The position numbers and the translations under genes were made by a program. The notes beneath the pieces were generated by a model. The model saw nothing but the letters and a program-made list of their open reading frames with translations, had not been told where the DNA came from and did not search any database. Source: Micromonospora_G sp044458865 (lineage in GTDB: Bacteria; Actinomycetota; Actinomycetes; Mycobacteriales; Micromonosporaceae). Taken from it: DNA of 64,000 bases. Shown here piece after piece: positions 51,109 through 60,040 of this stretch (positions are counted from its first letter, which is position 1; each line of letters begins with the position of its first letter). The stretch covers positions 124,001 through 188,000 of the forward strand of contig NZ_JBITIH010000009.1 of assembly GCF_044458865.1 (NCBI RefSeq), read 5' to 3'.

Positions 51109-52587
51109 GTGACCGGTAGAGCGAACGGGCAACAGCCGGGGGATGCCGATCCCGGCCGGGCCGACGACGGCGATTCGCCAACCTCCGTACCCGAGGCCAG
51201 CGGCAACGGGCCAGCCGACGACCCACCAGCGCCTCCGCCACCCACGGCCGTGCCGCCTACACCCGCTTCGCCCACGCCCACGCCTGGGCCTGGGCCGCAC
51301 GCGCCAGCGTCCAGCCCGCCCTCGCCGCCGGTGTCCAGCCTTCCCCCGACGCCCAGCACGCCCGCACCACCGGCATCCACCGCGCCCACACCACCGACGC
51401 CCAGTTCGCCCGCTCCCGCCGCTGTGACACCCGCCGCGCCGGACGCGCGGGCAGCCGGTCCACGGGTGCCGTCCCGGCCCGCCGACGTACCGGCGGCGAC
51501 ACCGGACGCGCGGCCGGACCCATGGGCGCCACTCCCTGCGGCGACACCGCTGGGAACACCGGCGGTCCCCGCCGCCCGACCGGCGCCCACCCAGTTACCT
51601 CCCACCCCACCCGGTACGCCGACGCAACCCGGCCCAGCGCGCACTCCGACACAACCCGGCCCCGCTCGGGCCGAAACGAGTGCACCTGAGGTCGTACCCC
51701 CGGCGCAGCCGCCGCCCGGCCCGGGCGCGAACCCGGCGGCTGGGCCGGGCGCCGCGACCGGGGCGGCCGGATCACCCTGGCTCGCCGCGCCGGTCTCCGC
51801 CGCGATCGAACCGACCACAGGCGCACCGCGCAGTTCGCTCCCCGACCGGGTGCCCCGGATCAACGAGGCCGGGACGCGCACGGTGCCGTCGGCGGACGGC
51901 ACAGCGAGCCCGGCGACGGTTCCGGGGCAGGCCCCGACGGCCGAGGACGAAGAGGACTTCTGGCTTCCGATCGAGCAGGTCAACTGGGATGGCACGCCGG
52001 CCCGGCCGGACCCCGACGAGCGACCCCGACGGCTCTGGTCGTTCCCGACCGGGCGGGTGCCGGCGGGGGCACCCCCGCGGCTGCCGAAGCCACCCCGCCG
52101 ACCCGCCTCGGGCCTGGCCGGACTGGTCCTGCTGGCACTGCTGGCCAGCTTCTTCGCCTGGGTGAGTGTGGAGCCGCTCTGGCTCGCCTTCGGGCACGGC
52201 GACCTCGGCACCGCCACGGTGATCGACTGCACCGGTGAGGGGATCAACCAACGCTGCCGGGGCGAGTTCGTCTCGGCGGACGGGAAGTTCAGTGCCGAGG
52301 GAATCCGGCTGGCCGGCGTACCCGCCGAGGACGAACTCGAAAGCTGGCAGCTCACCGCCCGGATGATCGACGCCGACAGCAGCACCGCGTACGTCGGCAC
52401 CGGCACCGGCTCGCTGCACCTACGCTGGGTCCTCGGGCTGGGCCTGGTGGTCCTCTGCGGCGTCGGCATCGTCTGGGCGACCGGTGCCGTACGGCTGCCG
52501 AACCGTTCCGCCCGGCGGGGTGCCGTACTGATCGGGCTCGCCGGCCCGCTGGCGATCACCGCAGGCTTCCTCGCCGCCACCTTCTGA
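51109..52587 (+). CDS. Proline-rich membrane protein
   Basis: About 492 aa. The first 290 residues are a Pro/Ala/Thr-rich disordered region, followed by DFWLPIEQVNWDG. TM1 (GLAGLVLLALLASFFAWVSV) leads into an extracellular domain with two cysteines (VIDCTGEGINQRCRGEF), then TM2 and TM3. The fold resembles DUF3592-like small domains. Its function is unknown. The start is uncertain: GTG at 51109 is chosen, but a TTG at 51046 is in frame. A dispersed hairpin repeat follows its end. Confidence 0.75.
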   Translation: MTGRANGQQPGDADPGRADDGDSPTSVPEASGNGPADDPPAPPPPTAVPPTPASPTPTPGPGPHAPASSPPSPPVSSLPPTPSTPAPPASTAPTPPTPSSPAPAAVTPAAPDARAAGPRVPSRPADVPAATPDARPDPWAPLPAATPLGTPAVPAARPAPTQLPPTPPGTPTQPGPARTPTQPGPARAETSAPEVVPPAQPPPGPGANPAAGPGAATGAAGSPWLAAPVSAAIEPTTGAPRSSLPDRVPRINEAGTRTVPSADGTASPATVPGQAPTAEDEEDFWLPIEQVNWDGTPARPDPDERPRRLWSFPTGRVPAGAPPRLPKPPRRPASGLAGLVLLALLASFFAWVSVEPLWLAFGHGDLGTATVIDCTGEGINQRCRGEFVSADGKFSAEGIRLAGVPAEDELESWQLTARMIDADSSTAYVGTGTGSLHLRWVLGLGLVVLCGVGIVWATGAVRLPNRSARRGAVLIGLAGPLAITAGFLAATF

Positions 52588-52632
52588 CCGCACCCGCACC
52601 CGCACCCGCATTCGCATTCGCGCCCGCATTCG
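52588..52632 (+). repeat. Hexamer repeat array (CGCACC/CGCATT)
   Basis: Directly after the stop at 52587, seven or so imperfect 6-bp units alternate CGCACC and CGCATT. The array lies in the spacer in front of the dispersed hairpin. Confidence 0.8.
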
Positions 52633-52655
52633 GCGCACCCGCTCCTGCTGCGGCG

Positions 52656-52707
52656 TTAGGAAGGGCCCCTTCCTATACAGAAAGCGATAACAAGGGGCCC
52701 TTCCTTA
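52656..52707. repeat. Dispersed hairpin repeat, copy 3
   Basis: A 52-bp element almost identical to copy 2 (they differ at about four positions). It holds two arms with GGGCCCC or GGGGCCC cores around ACAGAAAGCGATAA. The last three bases are the rsmI stop codon (TAA, minus strand), as in copy 2 for tatD. Confidence 0.88.
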
Positions 52708-53553
52708 CCCCTGGGCGGTGTGGACGACGGTGTAGACGTCGCGGCGGCGGAGGGCGTATGCGGTGGCGACCTCGGTGATGGCGTCGCGGCGGGTGATGCC
52801 AGCGGCTTCACGGGCGGCGACCGCGGCGCGGAGTTCGTCGTCGGTGGGGCGGGCGGCGGGGGTGGCGGTGGCGCCGGCGATCACGAGGGTGATCTCGCCG
52901 CGCGGTTCACCCTCGGTGGCCCAGGTGGCGAGTTCGCCGAGGGGGCGGCGGAGGATTTCCTCGTACGTCTTCGTCAGCTCGCGGCAGACGGCGGCGGGCC
53001 GGTCGGCGCCGAAGGTTTCGGCGAGGTCGGTCAGGGTGCCGGCGACCCGGTGGGGTGCCTCGAAGAACACGAGGGTGCGTTCCTCGGTGGCGAGGGCCCG
53101 AAGCCGGGTACGGCGGGCGCCGCCGGTGCGGGGCAGGAAGCCTTCGAAGCAGAACCGGTCGACGGGGAGTCCGGAGAGGGCGAGTGCGGTGGTGACGGCG
53201 CTCGGGCCGGGGGCTGCGGTGACCGGCGCTCCGGCGTCGACCACGGCCTTGACCAGGCGGTATCCGGGGTCGGAGACGCTGGGCATGCCGCCGTCGGTGA
53301 CGAGCGCGACCAGTTCTCCGGCGAGTACGGCCTCGACCAGCCCGGGGGTGCGCCGTTCTTCGTTGCCCTCGAAGTAGGAGATGATCCGGCCGCTGATGGT
53401 GATCTCCAGATCGCGGGCGAGTCGGGTGAGTCGGCGGGTGTCCTCGGCGGCGACCACGTCGGCGGCGGCGAGTGTCTCCCGGAGTCGGGTGGAGGCGTCG
53501 CCGGGGTTGCCGAGCGGCGCTCCGAGTATGACAAGTCGCCCAGAACCCGACAT
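52705..53553 (-). CDS. rsmI: 16S rRNA (cytidine1402-2'-O)-methyltransferase
   Basis: A 282-aa SAM enzyme of the tetrapyrrole methylase fold. The signature LVILGAPLGNPGDAS opens the protein, and TDGGMPSVSDPGYRLV and AAPGPSAVTTALALSGLPVDRFCFEGFLP follow. Start at the ATG of MSGSGR (53553); an ATG three codons upstream is an option. It diverges from the mannosyltransferase gene, as in M. tuberculosis Rv1003/Rv1002c. Confidence 0.96.
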   Translation of the reverse strand: MSGSGRLVILGAPLGNPGDASTRLRETLAAADVVAAEDTRRLTRLARDLEITISGRIISYFEGNEERRTPGLVEAVLAGELVALVTDGGMPSVSDPGYRLVKAVVDAGAPVTAAPGPSAVTTALALSGLPVDRFCFEGFLPRTGGARRTRLRALATEERTLVFFEAPHRVAGTLTDLAETFGADRPAAVCRELTKTYEEILRRPLGELATWATEGEPRGEITLVIAGATATPAARPTDDELRAAVAAREAAGITRRDAITEVATAYALRRRDVYTVVHTAQG

Positions 53554-53635
53554 ATCTACCACCAGAAACGTCCCCTCATCGACACCTATGAAAACGTCAG
53601 GTTGGCGTAGGCCGCCACCGTCCGCTCCCGCAGCC

Positions 53636-53647
53636 TACGATCGCGGG
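53636..53647 (+). promoter_or_regulatory. Leaderless promoter -10 (TACGAT) of the mannosyltransferase gene
   Basis: TACGAT at 53636-53641 fits TANNNT and lies 6 nt before the GTG at 53648. There is no ribosome binding site, so the mRNA is probably leaderless. Confidence 0.5.
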
Positions 53648-55468
53648 GTGACCCTGGCGTCGACAGCGCATACCGCAAGCCGCGACAGCGACCGCGATCA
53701 CTCGGGCGGTACGTCCACCGCACCCCCCGATGGTCCTCGTGTCGAGGCGGCGAAGACCGAGCCGACACTCCCCGGCGGACGACACCTCCCCGCCGTGCTG
53801 CGACGCCGGCTGGTCCCGATCGACAGCCGACTGGAGCCGTACTCCTGGCTCGCCACGCTGGTGGTGGTCGCGATCGCCGCCATCCTGCGACTGGTCGGGC
53901 TGAGCCACCCCAAGGGCAAGATCTTCGACGAGACCTACTACGCCAAGGACGCCTGGGGCCTGGTCAGCAAGGGCGTCGAGTGGAATTACAAGGACAACGT
54001 CCCGTCGTACGTGGTCCACCCGCCGCTGGGCAAGTGGATGATCGGGATCGGCGAGTGGGCGTTCGGCTACTACGACGTCGACGGCAACGTCGTCTCCCCC
54101 GGGCACATCGTCACCACCTCGCCCGAGTTCGGTTGGCGCTTCTCGGCGGCGATCATCGGCATCCTCTCGGTACTGCTGATGGTCCGGACCGCTCGCCGCC
54201 TCTTCGGGTCGACCGTGCTCGGCTGCGCCGCCGGCCTGCTGCTCGCCCTCGACGGGTTCCACCTGGTGCTCTCCCGCACCGCCCTGCTCGACATCTTCCT
54301 GCTCTTCTTCGTCTTCGCCGCGTTCGCCGCACTGGTCGTCGACCGGGACCACCACCGCCGCCGGTGGGTACGCGCGATCGAGGGCGGACTCGACCCGAGC
54401 CGGCGGGGTGCCGTCGGTCGACTGCCACTGCGGTTCCCCGAGAGCGTCCCGTGGTGGCGTCTGCTCGCCGCGCTGATGCTCGGCTGCGCGGTCGGCGTCA
54501 AGTGGAGCGCGCTCTACTTCATCCCGGCGTTCGCTCTGCTGGTGATCTTCTGGGAGGTCGGCGCACGCCGCTCGGCGGGCGTACGCCGCCCCTGGCTGGA
54601 CACGCTGCTCGGCGAGATCGGCTGGCTGGCCCTGGCCGGGGTACTGATCGTGGGCACGTACGTCGCCACCTGGTCGGGCTGGTTCGCCACCGACCACGGC
54701 TACTTCCGGCACTGGCTGGCCGACAACGGCCACTCCGAGCCACCGATCCTCGGGGCGTTGCGGAACCTGTGGCACTACCACGTCGAGGCGTACAGGTTCC
54801 ACACCGGTCTGGAGACGCCACACGTCTACCAGTCGTGGCCGTGGCAGTGGCTGCTCCTCGGCCGCCCGGTCGCGTTCTACTGGTCGTCCGACGCCGGCTG
54901 CGGCGCACCGAGCTGCGCCGCCGAGATCCTGCTGCTCGGCACCCCGATCCTCTGGTGGTCGTTCCTGCCGGCGCTCGCCGCGACCGCCTGGCTGGGCATC
55001 GCCCGCCGCGACTGGCGGGCCGGGGCGATCCTGCTCTCCGGCGCCGCCGGACTGCTCCCCTGGTTCTGGTTCGCCTTCGACGGGCGGACGATGTTCTCCT
55101 TCTACGCCGCACCCGCGCTGCCGTTCCTGATCCTCGCGGTGACGTACGTGCTCGGTGCGATCATCGGCCCACCCGGCGGCGGCAGACCGGCCCGGTCCCG
55201 GGTCCGTTCGGCGGCACCGGCCGAGGGCGACACCGGGAAGCCGACGGCCCTCACCCTCTCCGAGGAGACACTTCCGGCCGAACTGTCCGGCGAGTCGTCG
55301 GCCGAGGGCGGTGGCCTGGACCGGCGTACGGTCGGCGTCATCATCGCCGGGGCGTACGTCCTGCTGGTGGCGATCTGTTTCGCGTACTTCTATCCGGTCT
55401 TCGTCGGCCAACTGCTGCCGTACGCCGAGTGGTCCGCCCGAATGTGGCTAGGACCCCGCTGGATCTAA
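53648..55468 (+). CDS. pmt: Protein O-mannosyltransferase (PMT family)
   Basis: A 606-aa polytopic glycosyltransferase of family GT39 that moves mannose from polyprenyl-phosphate-mannose to secreted proteins, acting with Sec export. The first 60 residues are polar. FDETYYAKDAW holds the catalytic DE pair (94-95). About ten membrane helices are visible. It is the ortholog of M. tuberculosis Rv1002c by family and by its position next to rsmI. GTG at 53648. Confidence 0.94.
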   Translation: MTLASTAHTASRDSDRDHSGGTSTAPPDGPRVEAAKTEPTLPGGRHLPAVLRRRLVPIDSRLEPYSWLATLVVVAIAAILRLVGLSHPKGKIFDETYYAKDAWGLVSKGVEWNYKDNVPSYVVHPPLGKWMIGIGEWAFGYYDVDGNVVSPGHIVTTSPEFGWRFSAAIIGILSVLLMVRTARRLFGSTVLGCAAGLLLALDGFHLVLSRTALLDIFLLFFVFAAFAALVVDRDHHRRRWVRAIEGGLDPSRRGAVGRLPLRFPESVPWWRLLAALMLGCAVGVKWSALYFIPAFALLVIFWEVGARRSAGVRRPWLDTLLGEIGWLALAGVLIVGTYVATWSGWFATDHGYFRHWLADNGHSEPPILGALRNLWHYHVEAYRFHTGLETPHVYQSWPWQWLLLGRPVAFYWSSDAGCGAPSCAAEILLLGTPILWWSFLPALAATAWLGIARRDWRAGAILLSGAAGLLPWFWFAFDGRTMFSFYAAPALPFLILAVTYVLGAIIGPPGGGRPARSRVRSAAPAEGDTGKPTALTLSEETLPAELSGESSAEGGGLDRRTVGVIIAGAYVLLVAICFAYFYPVFVGQLLPYAEWSARMWLGPRWI

Positions 55469-55573
55469 CCCGCCCCCACCCCTCCTCGCCGATCCAGGGC
55501 AAAGCGACGTGAGTTGATCTCCGGCAGAGGCGCTTCGCCCTGGATCGACAGCGAGGGGAGGGGCGGGGACGGG
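55469..55573. repeat. 105-bp long inverted repeat after the mannosyltransferase gene
   Basis: The left arm (55469-55506) pairs with the right arm (55531-55573) over about 38 positions with few mismatches and small bulges. The inner part is GATCCAGGGC with AAGCG, the outer part is C-rich (CCCCTCC-like). A 24-nt loop lies in between. It fills the gap between the pmt stop and the next gene. A terminator or a mobile palindromic unit. Confidence 0.85.
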
Positions 55574-55581
55574 ACGGGTTT

Positions 55582-56208
55582 GTGGTGGGTAACGGGGAGA
55601 GCAGGCATGATCTCGTTGTGGCCGACGCAATCTCGTTGATCGAGAAGCCGATCCTGGTGGGTGAACGGGTGCTGCTCCGCCCCGTCGAAACCGCCGACGC
55701 ACCGGGGTTGGCGGCGCTCGACCCGGAGACACTCAGACTGACCGGCAGCCACCGCACGCACAGCCTGGAGATCCTGGAACGCTGGTACGCCACCCGCGCC
55801 GGCCATGACGATCGCCTCGACCTGGCGATCGTCGACCAGGACAGCGGCGAGTGGGTGGGCGAGGTCGTGTTGTTGGACCTCGACGAGCACAACCGGTCGT
55901 GCTGGTTCCGCATCCTGTTGGCCGGTCCTCGATTCTTCGGCCGTGGGTTCGGCACCGAGGCGACCCGACTGATCTTGGCGTACGCCTTCGAGACCGTCGG
56001 TCTGCACCGGATCGAGCTTGAGGTGTACGCCTTCAACCCGCGCGCCCAGCGGGTCTACGAGAAGGTCGGCTTTGTCCACGAGGGCACCAAGCGCCAGGCT
56101 CTGCACTGGGACGGCGAGTGGATCGACGCCCACCTCATGGCACTGCTCGCCCCCGACTGGGCCGCCCACCGGGGCCACCCGACACCCCCACCCGCGCGTC
56201 GACCCTGA
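55582..56208 (+). CDS. GNAT family N-acetyltransferase
   Basis: About 208 aa (or 196 from the GTG at 55618). RimJ/RimL type: GERVLLRPVETADAPGLAAL opens the fold, the acetyl-CoA loop is RFFGRGFGTEATRLIL, and NPRAQRVYEKVGFVHEGTKR is the conserved C-terminal motif. The substrate could be a protein N-terminus or a small amine. It lies convergent with the DUF418 gene; the start is not firmly set. Confidence 0.88.
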   Translation: MVGNGESRHDLVVADAISLIEKPILVGERVLLRPVETADAPGLAALDPETLRLTGSHRTHSLEILERWYATRAGHDDRLDLAIVDQDSGEWVGEVVLLDLDEHNRSCWFRILLAGPRFFGRGFGTEATRLILAYAFETVGLHRIELEVYAFNPRAQRVYEKVGFVHEGTKRQALHWDGEWIDAHLMALLAPDWAAHRGHPTPPPARRP

Positions 56209-56247
56209 GGTCGGCGCGCGGGACGGGCAGGGACGTGACGCCGCGCG

Positions 56248-57504
56248 TCAACGCGGGTCGGGCTGGCCGGTGGTGGTCCGGACCGGTTCGACGATTTTCG
56301 CGTGCGGCTGCTCGGATGCCGGTTGGTCCGATGTCGGCGGCGCGACGAAGGCGGGGCGGCGGGCGTTGGTGAGCCAGCGCAGCCCCCACTCGACCGGGCC
56401 GTAGCGGAAACGGCGCAGCCAGAGCCCGCTCAGGCCCAGTTGAGTGGCGAAGACGACCGCGACGAAGGCGAAGAGCGCGAGCGGGGAGAGGCTGCCCGCG
56501 AGGCCGAACCCGATGCCGGTGAAGGCGATCAGACCGATCGCGGACTGACCCAGGTAGTTGGTGAGGGCCATCCGGCCGGCCGGGGCGAGCGCGCTTCGGA
56601 CCGCCGCCGTACGCGGGTGGTGCATGACACGCAGCAGCGTCGCCACGTACGCGGCGGCCAGCAGCGGTGCCGTCGCCACGCTCGCCGCGACCCCGAGGGT
56701 GTTGCCGTTTCCGCCGCTGACGGTGTAGGCGATCGAACCGAGCAGCCCGACGGGGAATCCGATCCACTGGATCCGGCGCAACACCGGCTCGCCGCCGGTG
56801 ATCCGGGCCAGCCACTGCCGGCGCCCCGCGACCATGCCGAGCAGGAAGAGCCCGAGCGCGGTCGGGCCCTGCAGGGTCACTGCCTGGAGTACGAGCAGCG
56901 GCAGGCCGCCGAGGTGCTCGCCGATGTTCGCACCCCAGCCGCCGAGCAGTGCCCGGGTCGCCTCCTCGCCGTTGGCCAGCGCCTCGGCCTCGCCCGGTAC
57001 GAACGTCGAGCGGTCCACCAGGAACGCGCTGGCGATCAGGCTGACCAGCACGAGTGCGTAGAGGGCCCCCGCTGTCCGGATCGCCGTACGGTCCTTGATG
57101 TTGCGCAGCAGGAGCAGGACGAGACACGCCACCGCGTAGGTGGTGAGCACGTCGCCGCCGTACAGCAGGACGGTGTGCAGGGCGCCGAGGAGGAAGAGGC
57201 CACCGATGCGGCGGAGCATCCGCGCCGAGAAGGCGGCGCCGGCCCGGCTCGCCGCCTCCATCTGGAGGGTGAAGCTGTACCCGAAGAGGAACGAGAAGAG
57301 CACGTAGAACTTCATGTCGACGAAGAGGGAGGAGAACGCCCGTACGGCGTGGTCGATTCCCGAGTCGAAGTGGGGGTCGCTGACCAGGTTTCCCGGATAA
57401 CCGGAGGCCATGAAGGTGACGTTGACGGCGAAGATCCCGAGGAGTGCGAACCCTCGGATCGCGTCGACGTCGAGAACACGTCTGACTGGACTCTCTGTAG
57501 CCAT
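56248..57504 (-). CDS. DUF418 membrane protein
   Basis: A 418-aa protein with about eight to nine membrane helices. It opens with RRVLDVDAIRGFALLGIFAVN, the usual motif of DUF418 proteins, and has MALTNYLGQSAIGLIAF near the C-terminus. Function unknown; some members are considered transporters. ATG with GAGGA 5 nt upstream. It diverges from a TetR gene with shared palindromes between, so it is a probable target of that regulator. Confidence 0.9.
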   Translation of the reverse strand: MATESPVRRVLDVDAIRGFALLGIFAVNVTFMASGYPGNLVSDPHFDSGIDHAVRAFSSLFVDMKFYVLFSFLFGYSFTLQMEAASRAGAAFSARMLRRIGGLFLLGALHTVLLYGGDVLTTYAVACLVLLLLRNIKDRTAIRTAGALYALVLVSLIASAFLVDRSTFVPGEAEALANGEEATRALLGGWGANIGEHLGGLPLLVLQAVTLQGPTALGLFLLGMVAGRRQWLARITGGEPVLRRIQWIGFPVGLLGSIAYTVSGGNGNTLGVAASVATAPLLAAAYVATLLRVMHHPRTAAVRSALAPAGRMALTNYLGQSAIGLIAFTGIGFGLAGSLSPLALFAFVAVVFATQLGLSGLWLRRFRYGPVEWGLRWLTNARRPAFVAPPTSDQPASEQPHAKIVEPVRTTTGQPDPR

Positions 57505-57526
57505 AGCAGTCCTCCCCGTAATCTGC

Positions 57527-57551
57527 GTATGCGATACAGCGTACGCGGTAC
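57527..57551. promoter_or_regulatory. Tandem GTAYGCGRTAC operator between the DUF418 and TetR genes
   Basis: GTATGCGATAC (57527-57537) and GTACGCGGTAC (57541-57551) are two near-palindromes with a 14-bp period in the divergent promoter. This layout is typical of TetR operators bound by two dimers. Confidence 0.65.
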
Positions 57552-57612
57552 AGAGTTGCCGAGATCTACAGTGAGCGCAAGACCCGCGGGTGGAGGACGA
57601 GGAGAGTTCAAC

Positions 57613-58359
57613 GTGGCGGAACCGACGCTCCCCCCCGTGGTGGCCCGGATGTGGGGTCGCGAGACGATCGCCCGGCACGGCCCCCGACCCAGCCTTGACC
57701 TGGGCAGAATCATCGACGCCGCGATCCGGATCGCCGATCGCGACGGCCTGGAGGCCGTGAAGATGAGCAGCGTCGCCGCCGAAGTCGGGATGGCGACAAT
57801 GTCCCTGTACCGCTACGTCGGCAGCAAGGACGAGCTCCTGATCGCGATGGCCGACGCCGCGACACCCGAACCACCCACGTTGGACGGACAGGGCTGGCGC
57901 GACTACCTGACCGAGTGGACCCGGGCCAACCGGGATCTCCTCCTCGAACGACCCTGGCTGCTGGGGCTCGACCAGCGCACTCCACCCACCGGTCCTCGGC
58001 TGCTGCGCTGGCTCGACCGCGCGCTCGCCGCGCTCGCCGACACCGGACTCGGCTACGGCGAACGAATCAACATCGCGACCAGCCTCACCGGCTACGCCGT
58101 CCGGCAGGCAGCCCTGGCCCACGCCCTCAACGGTGTGACCGGAACCGTCACCGGCGACGACTCGATCGCCGGGCTGGCCGACTACGGCAAGGTCCTCGGG
58201 CAGGTCCTCGATCCGGAGGGTTACCCCGAACTCACCGAGGCCGTACGCGTCGACGCCTTTGGGGCCGCCGAGGAGTGGATCGACGACGCCGACTTCACCT
58301 TCGGGCTCGACCTACTCCTCGACGGCATCGAGGCGCTCATCGCCCGCCGACACGGCTAG
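57613..58359 (+). CDS. TetR/AcrR family regulator
   Basis: A 248-aa regulator with the DNA-binding helices AAIRIADRDGLEAVKMSSVAAEVGMATMSLYRYVGSKDELL (about 40-80) and a TetR_C-type ligand domain. The GTG has GGAGAG 6 nt upstream. It faces the DUF418 gene across the tandem palindromes and overlaps the 3' end of the glycosyltransferase gene by 4 nt. It should repress the DUF418 gene and perhaps itself. Confidence 0.92.
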   Translation: MAEPTLPPVVARMWGRETIARHGPRPSLDLGRIIDAAIRIADRDGLEAVKMSSVAAEVGMATMSLYRYVGSKDELLIAMADAATPEPPTLDGQGWRDYLTEWTRANRDLLLERPWLLGLDQRTPPTGPRLLRWLDRALAALADTGLGYGERINIATSLTGYAVRQAALAHALNGVTGTVTGDDSIAGLADYGKVLGQVLDPEGYPELTEAVRVDAFGAAEEWIDDADFTFGLDLLLDGIEALIARRHG

Positions 58360-59477
58360 GCCGCAGCGGCCAGCGCGACCAGTTGCCGCAGGGCCTCCGG
58401 GGTGGAGTTCATGGTCGCCATCTCCTCCGCGACCTTCGCGGCAGCGGCGCGGTACGAGCCCTCGGCGAGGAGCTGGGCCGTGGCCGGACCGACCTCGTCG
58501 GCCCGTTCCAACCCGATCGCCGCACCGGTGGCGGTCGCGGCGGCGACGTTGCGCGGGTGATCGGCACCCTGGGGCAGCATCACCAACGGGATGCCACGGC
58601 TGAGCGTGGCGAGCATCGTTCCCGCCCCTCCGACCGTGACGACGGCATCGACGCCGTCGAGCAATTGGTCCAGCGGCACAAAGTCGACCAGGCGCACCTG
58701 CTCGGTGTCGATCGCGAGAGCGTCGCGGTCGATCTTGTCGTCGATGGTGGCGATGACGTTGACGTCGATCGACTTCAACGATTCCAGGATCGTGCCCAGC
58801 CGTTCATCGCTGTTGAAGATGGTACCGAGCGTAACCAGGACCAACGGCAGGCCCGTCCGACCGGGGAACTCGGGCACGCTCCACGAGAAGCCGGCCTGAC
58901 GGTGAGGTTCCGGACGCACGGTGAGGCGGGGCGCCGGAGGCTCCCATCCGGCGGGCTGGAGCGAGAGCGGGCAGGGGTCGAGGTAGGCGACCGCTGGCCG
59001 CTGGGTGAGGCCACGCGCCTCGTAACGGGGGGCCACCTTCTCCGCCACCAACCTGACCGTCTCCGGTTCCATCCGGGGCCCGTACGCGATCCGGCTCCAC
59101 GGCACGCCGAGTTGCGTGGCCAGGAGCGGGCCGACGTTGTCCGAGGTCTCGCAGACGACGAGGTCCGGCTTCCACTCCCTGGCCGCGGCGACGGCCTCGT
59201 CGATGGTCAGGTCGACCCGGGCCGCGGCGAAGAACTCGATCTGACCGGGCACGCCGTGGACGCCGAGGCGCAGCCCGCTACGGCGCTCCGCCTCGTCGAC
59301 CATGGCGGGGAGGGTCGGACCGGCCGACAGGATCGGCAACTCGGAATCGACCTTGCCGACCATCTCCGGGCCGGTGACCAGCGCGACCTCGTGACCGGCA
59401 CCCCGTGCCGCACGGGCCAGCGGCACCATCGGCAGGACGTGGCCGAAAAGCGCCACGGCGGAGAACAGAATGCGCAC
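58356..59477 (-). CDS. Macrolide-type UDP glycosyltransferase (GT1)
   Basis: A 373-aa two-Rossmann-domain glycosyltransferase of the MGT/EryC-like class. It opens with MRILFSAVALFGHVLPMVPL, and the donor-binding C-terminus has VPLDQLLDGVDAVVTVGGAGTMLATLSRGIPLVMLPQGADHPRNV. Such enzymes glycosylate natural products or inactivate macrolides. It stands alone, with no biosynthetic cluster around. GTG with AGGGGG 6 nt upstream. Confidence 0.9.
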   Translation of the reverse strand: MRILFSAVALFGHVLPMVPLARAARGAGHEVALVTGPEMVGKVDSELPILSAGPTLPAMVDEAERRSGLRLGVHGVPGQIEFFAAARVDLTIDEAVAAAREWKPDLVVCETSDNVGPLLATQLGVPWSRIAYGPRMEPETVRLVAEKVAPRYEARGLTQRPAVAYLDPCPLSLQPAGWEPPAPRLTVRPEPHRQAGFSWSVPEFPGRTGLPLVLVTLGTIFNSDERLGTILESLKSIDVNVIATIDDKIDRDALAIDTEQVRLVDFVPLDQLLDGVDAVVTVGGAGTMLATLSRGIPLVMLPQGADHPRNVAAATATGAAIGLERADEVGPATAQLLAEGSYRAAAAKVAEEMATMNSTPEALRQLVALAAAA

Positions 59478-59575
59478 AGCAATCCCCCTGAGAGATGAGC
59501 GGGGCCTTCACGTTACAAGATCGAGAATAGGTGAGCAGGGACGCGGGTTCCACGTCCCTCATCCGGTGACCTCCC

Positions 59576-60040
59576 TCATCGCCCACTTCCCAGGGCGGAG
59601 ACCAGCCTGTCCGGGTCGTCGACCGTGACCGTGACAGCCGGGTGGCGCAGCCAACCACCCGGGGCGAGCCCCGGCACCGGGGTGCGGAACCGGATGCAGA
59701 CACCGCCGGCGCTGGTGGTACCGAAACTGGCGCCCCGATCGACCATCGACATGTGCGGCCCGAGCACCCGCCACCACCGGTACGGGCCGGTCCGCTCGGC
59801 GCCGACGATGTTCACCCGAGGGCTGTAGAGCCGCCACGGCCCGTACCGGACGGTCAGCCCGGCCACATCGACGGTGACCCTGGCGCTGTCCGGGCGGACG
59901 CCGATGAGCGACAGGGGCAGCCGGAACGGTCGCGCGAACGCGAAGCCGAACTGTTGTGCGGCCGGGTCGGTCACGACGCGCCACCGGATCGAAGGGTTCG
60001 CGGCATGCCGCCGGTCTACCCGATCGGTGCCGGTCGACAC
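59576..60040 (-). CDS. Conserved hypothetical protein
   Basis: A 154-aa beta-rich protein. The conserved-looking core is LTVRYGPWRLYSPRVNIVG, followed by ERTGPYRWWRVLGPHMSMVD and GVCIRFRTPVPG, and it ends with HPAVTVTVDDPDRLVSALG. No membrane helix or signal. It looks like an actinobacterial protein of unknown function. The start at 60040 is the best of several. Confidence 0.7.
   Translation of the reverse strand: MSTGTDRVDRRHAANPSIRWRVVTDPAAQQFGFAFARPFRLPLSLIGVRPDSARVTVDVAGLTVRYGPWRLYSPRVNIVGAERTGPYRWWRVLGPHMSMVDRGASFGTTSAGGVCIRFRTPVPGLAPGGWLRHPAVTVTVDDPDRLVSALGSGR

Noticed and set aside
53381..53647. Longer N-terminus of the mannosyltransferase
   Set aside because: This part overlaps rsmI on the other strand and is Ser/Arg-rich; the GTG at 53648 has a fitting -10 motif.
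58356..59477. Glycosyltransferase as part of a biosynthetic gene cluster
   Set aside because: No polyketide, peptide or deoxysugar genes are near; it is a stand-alone gene beside a TetR regulator.
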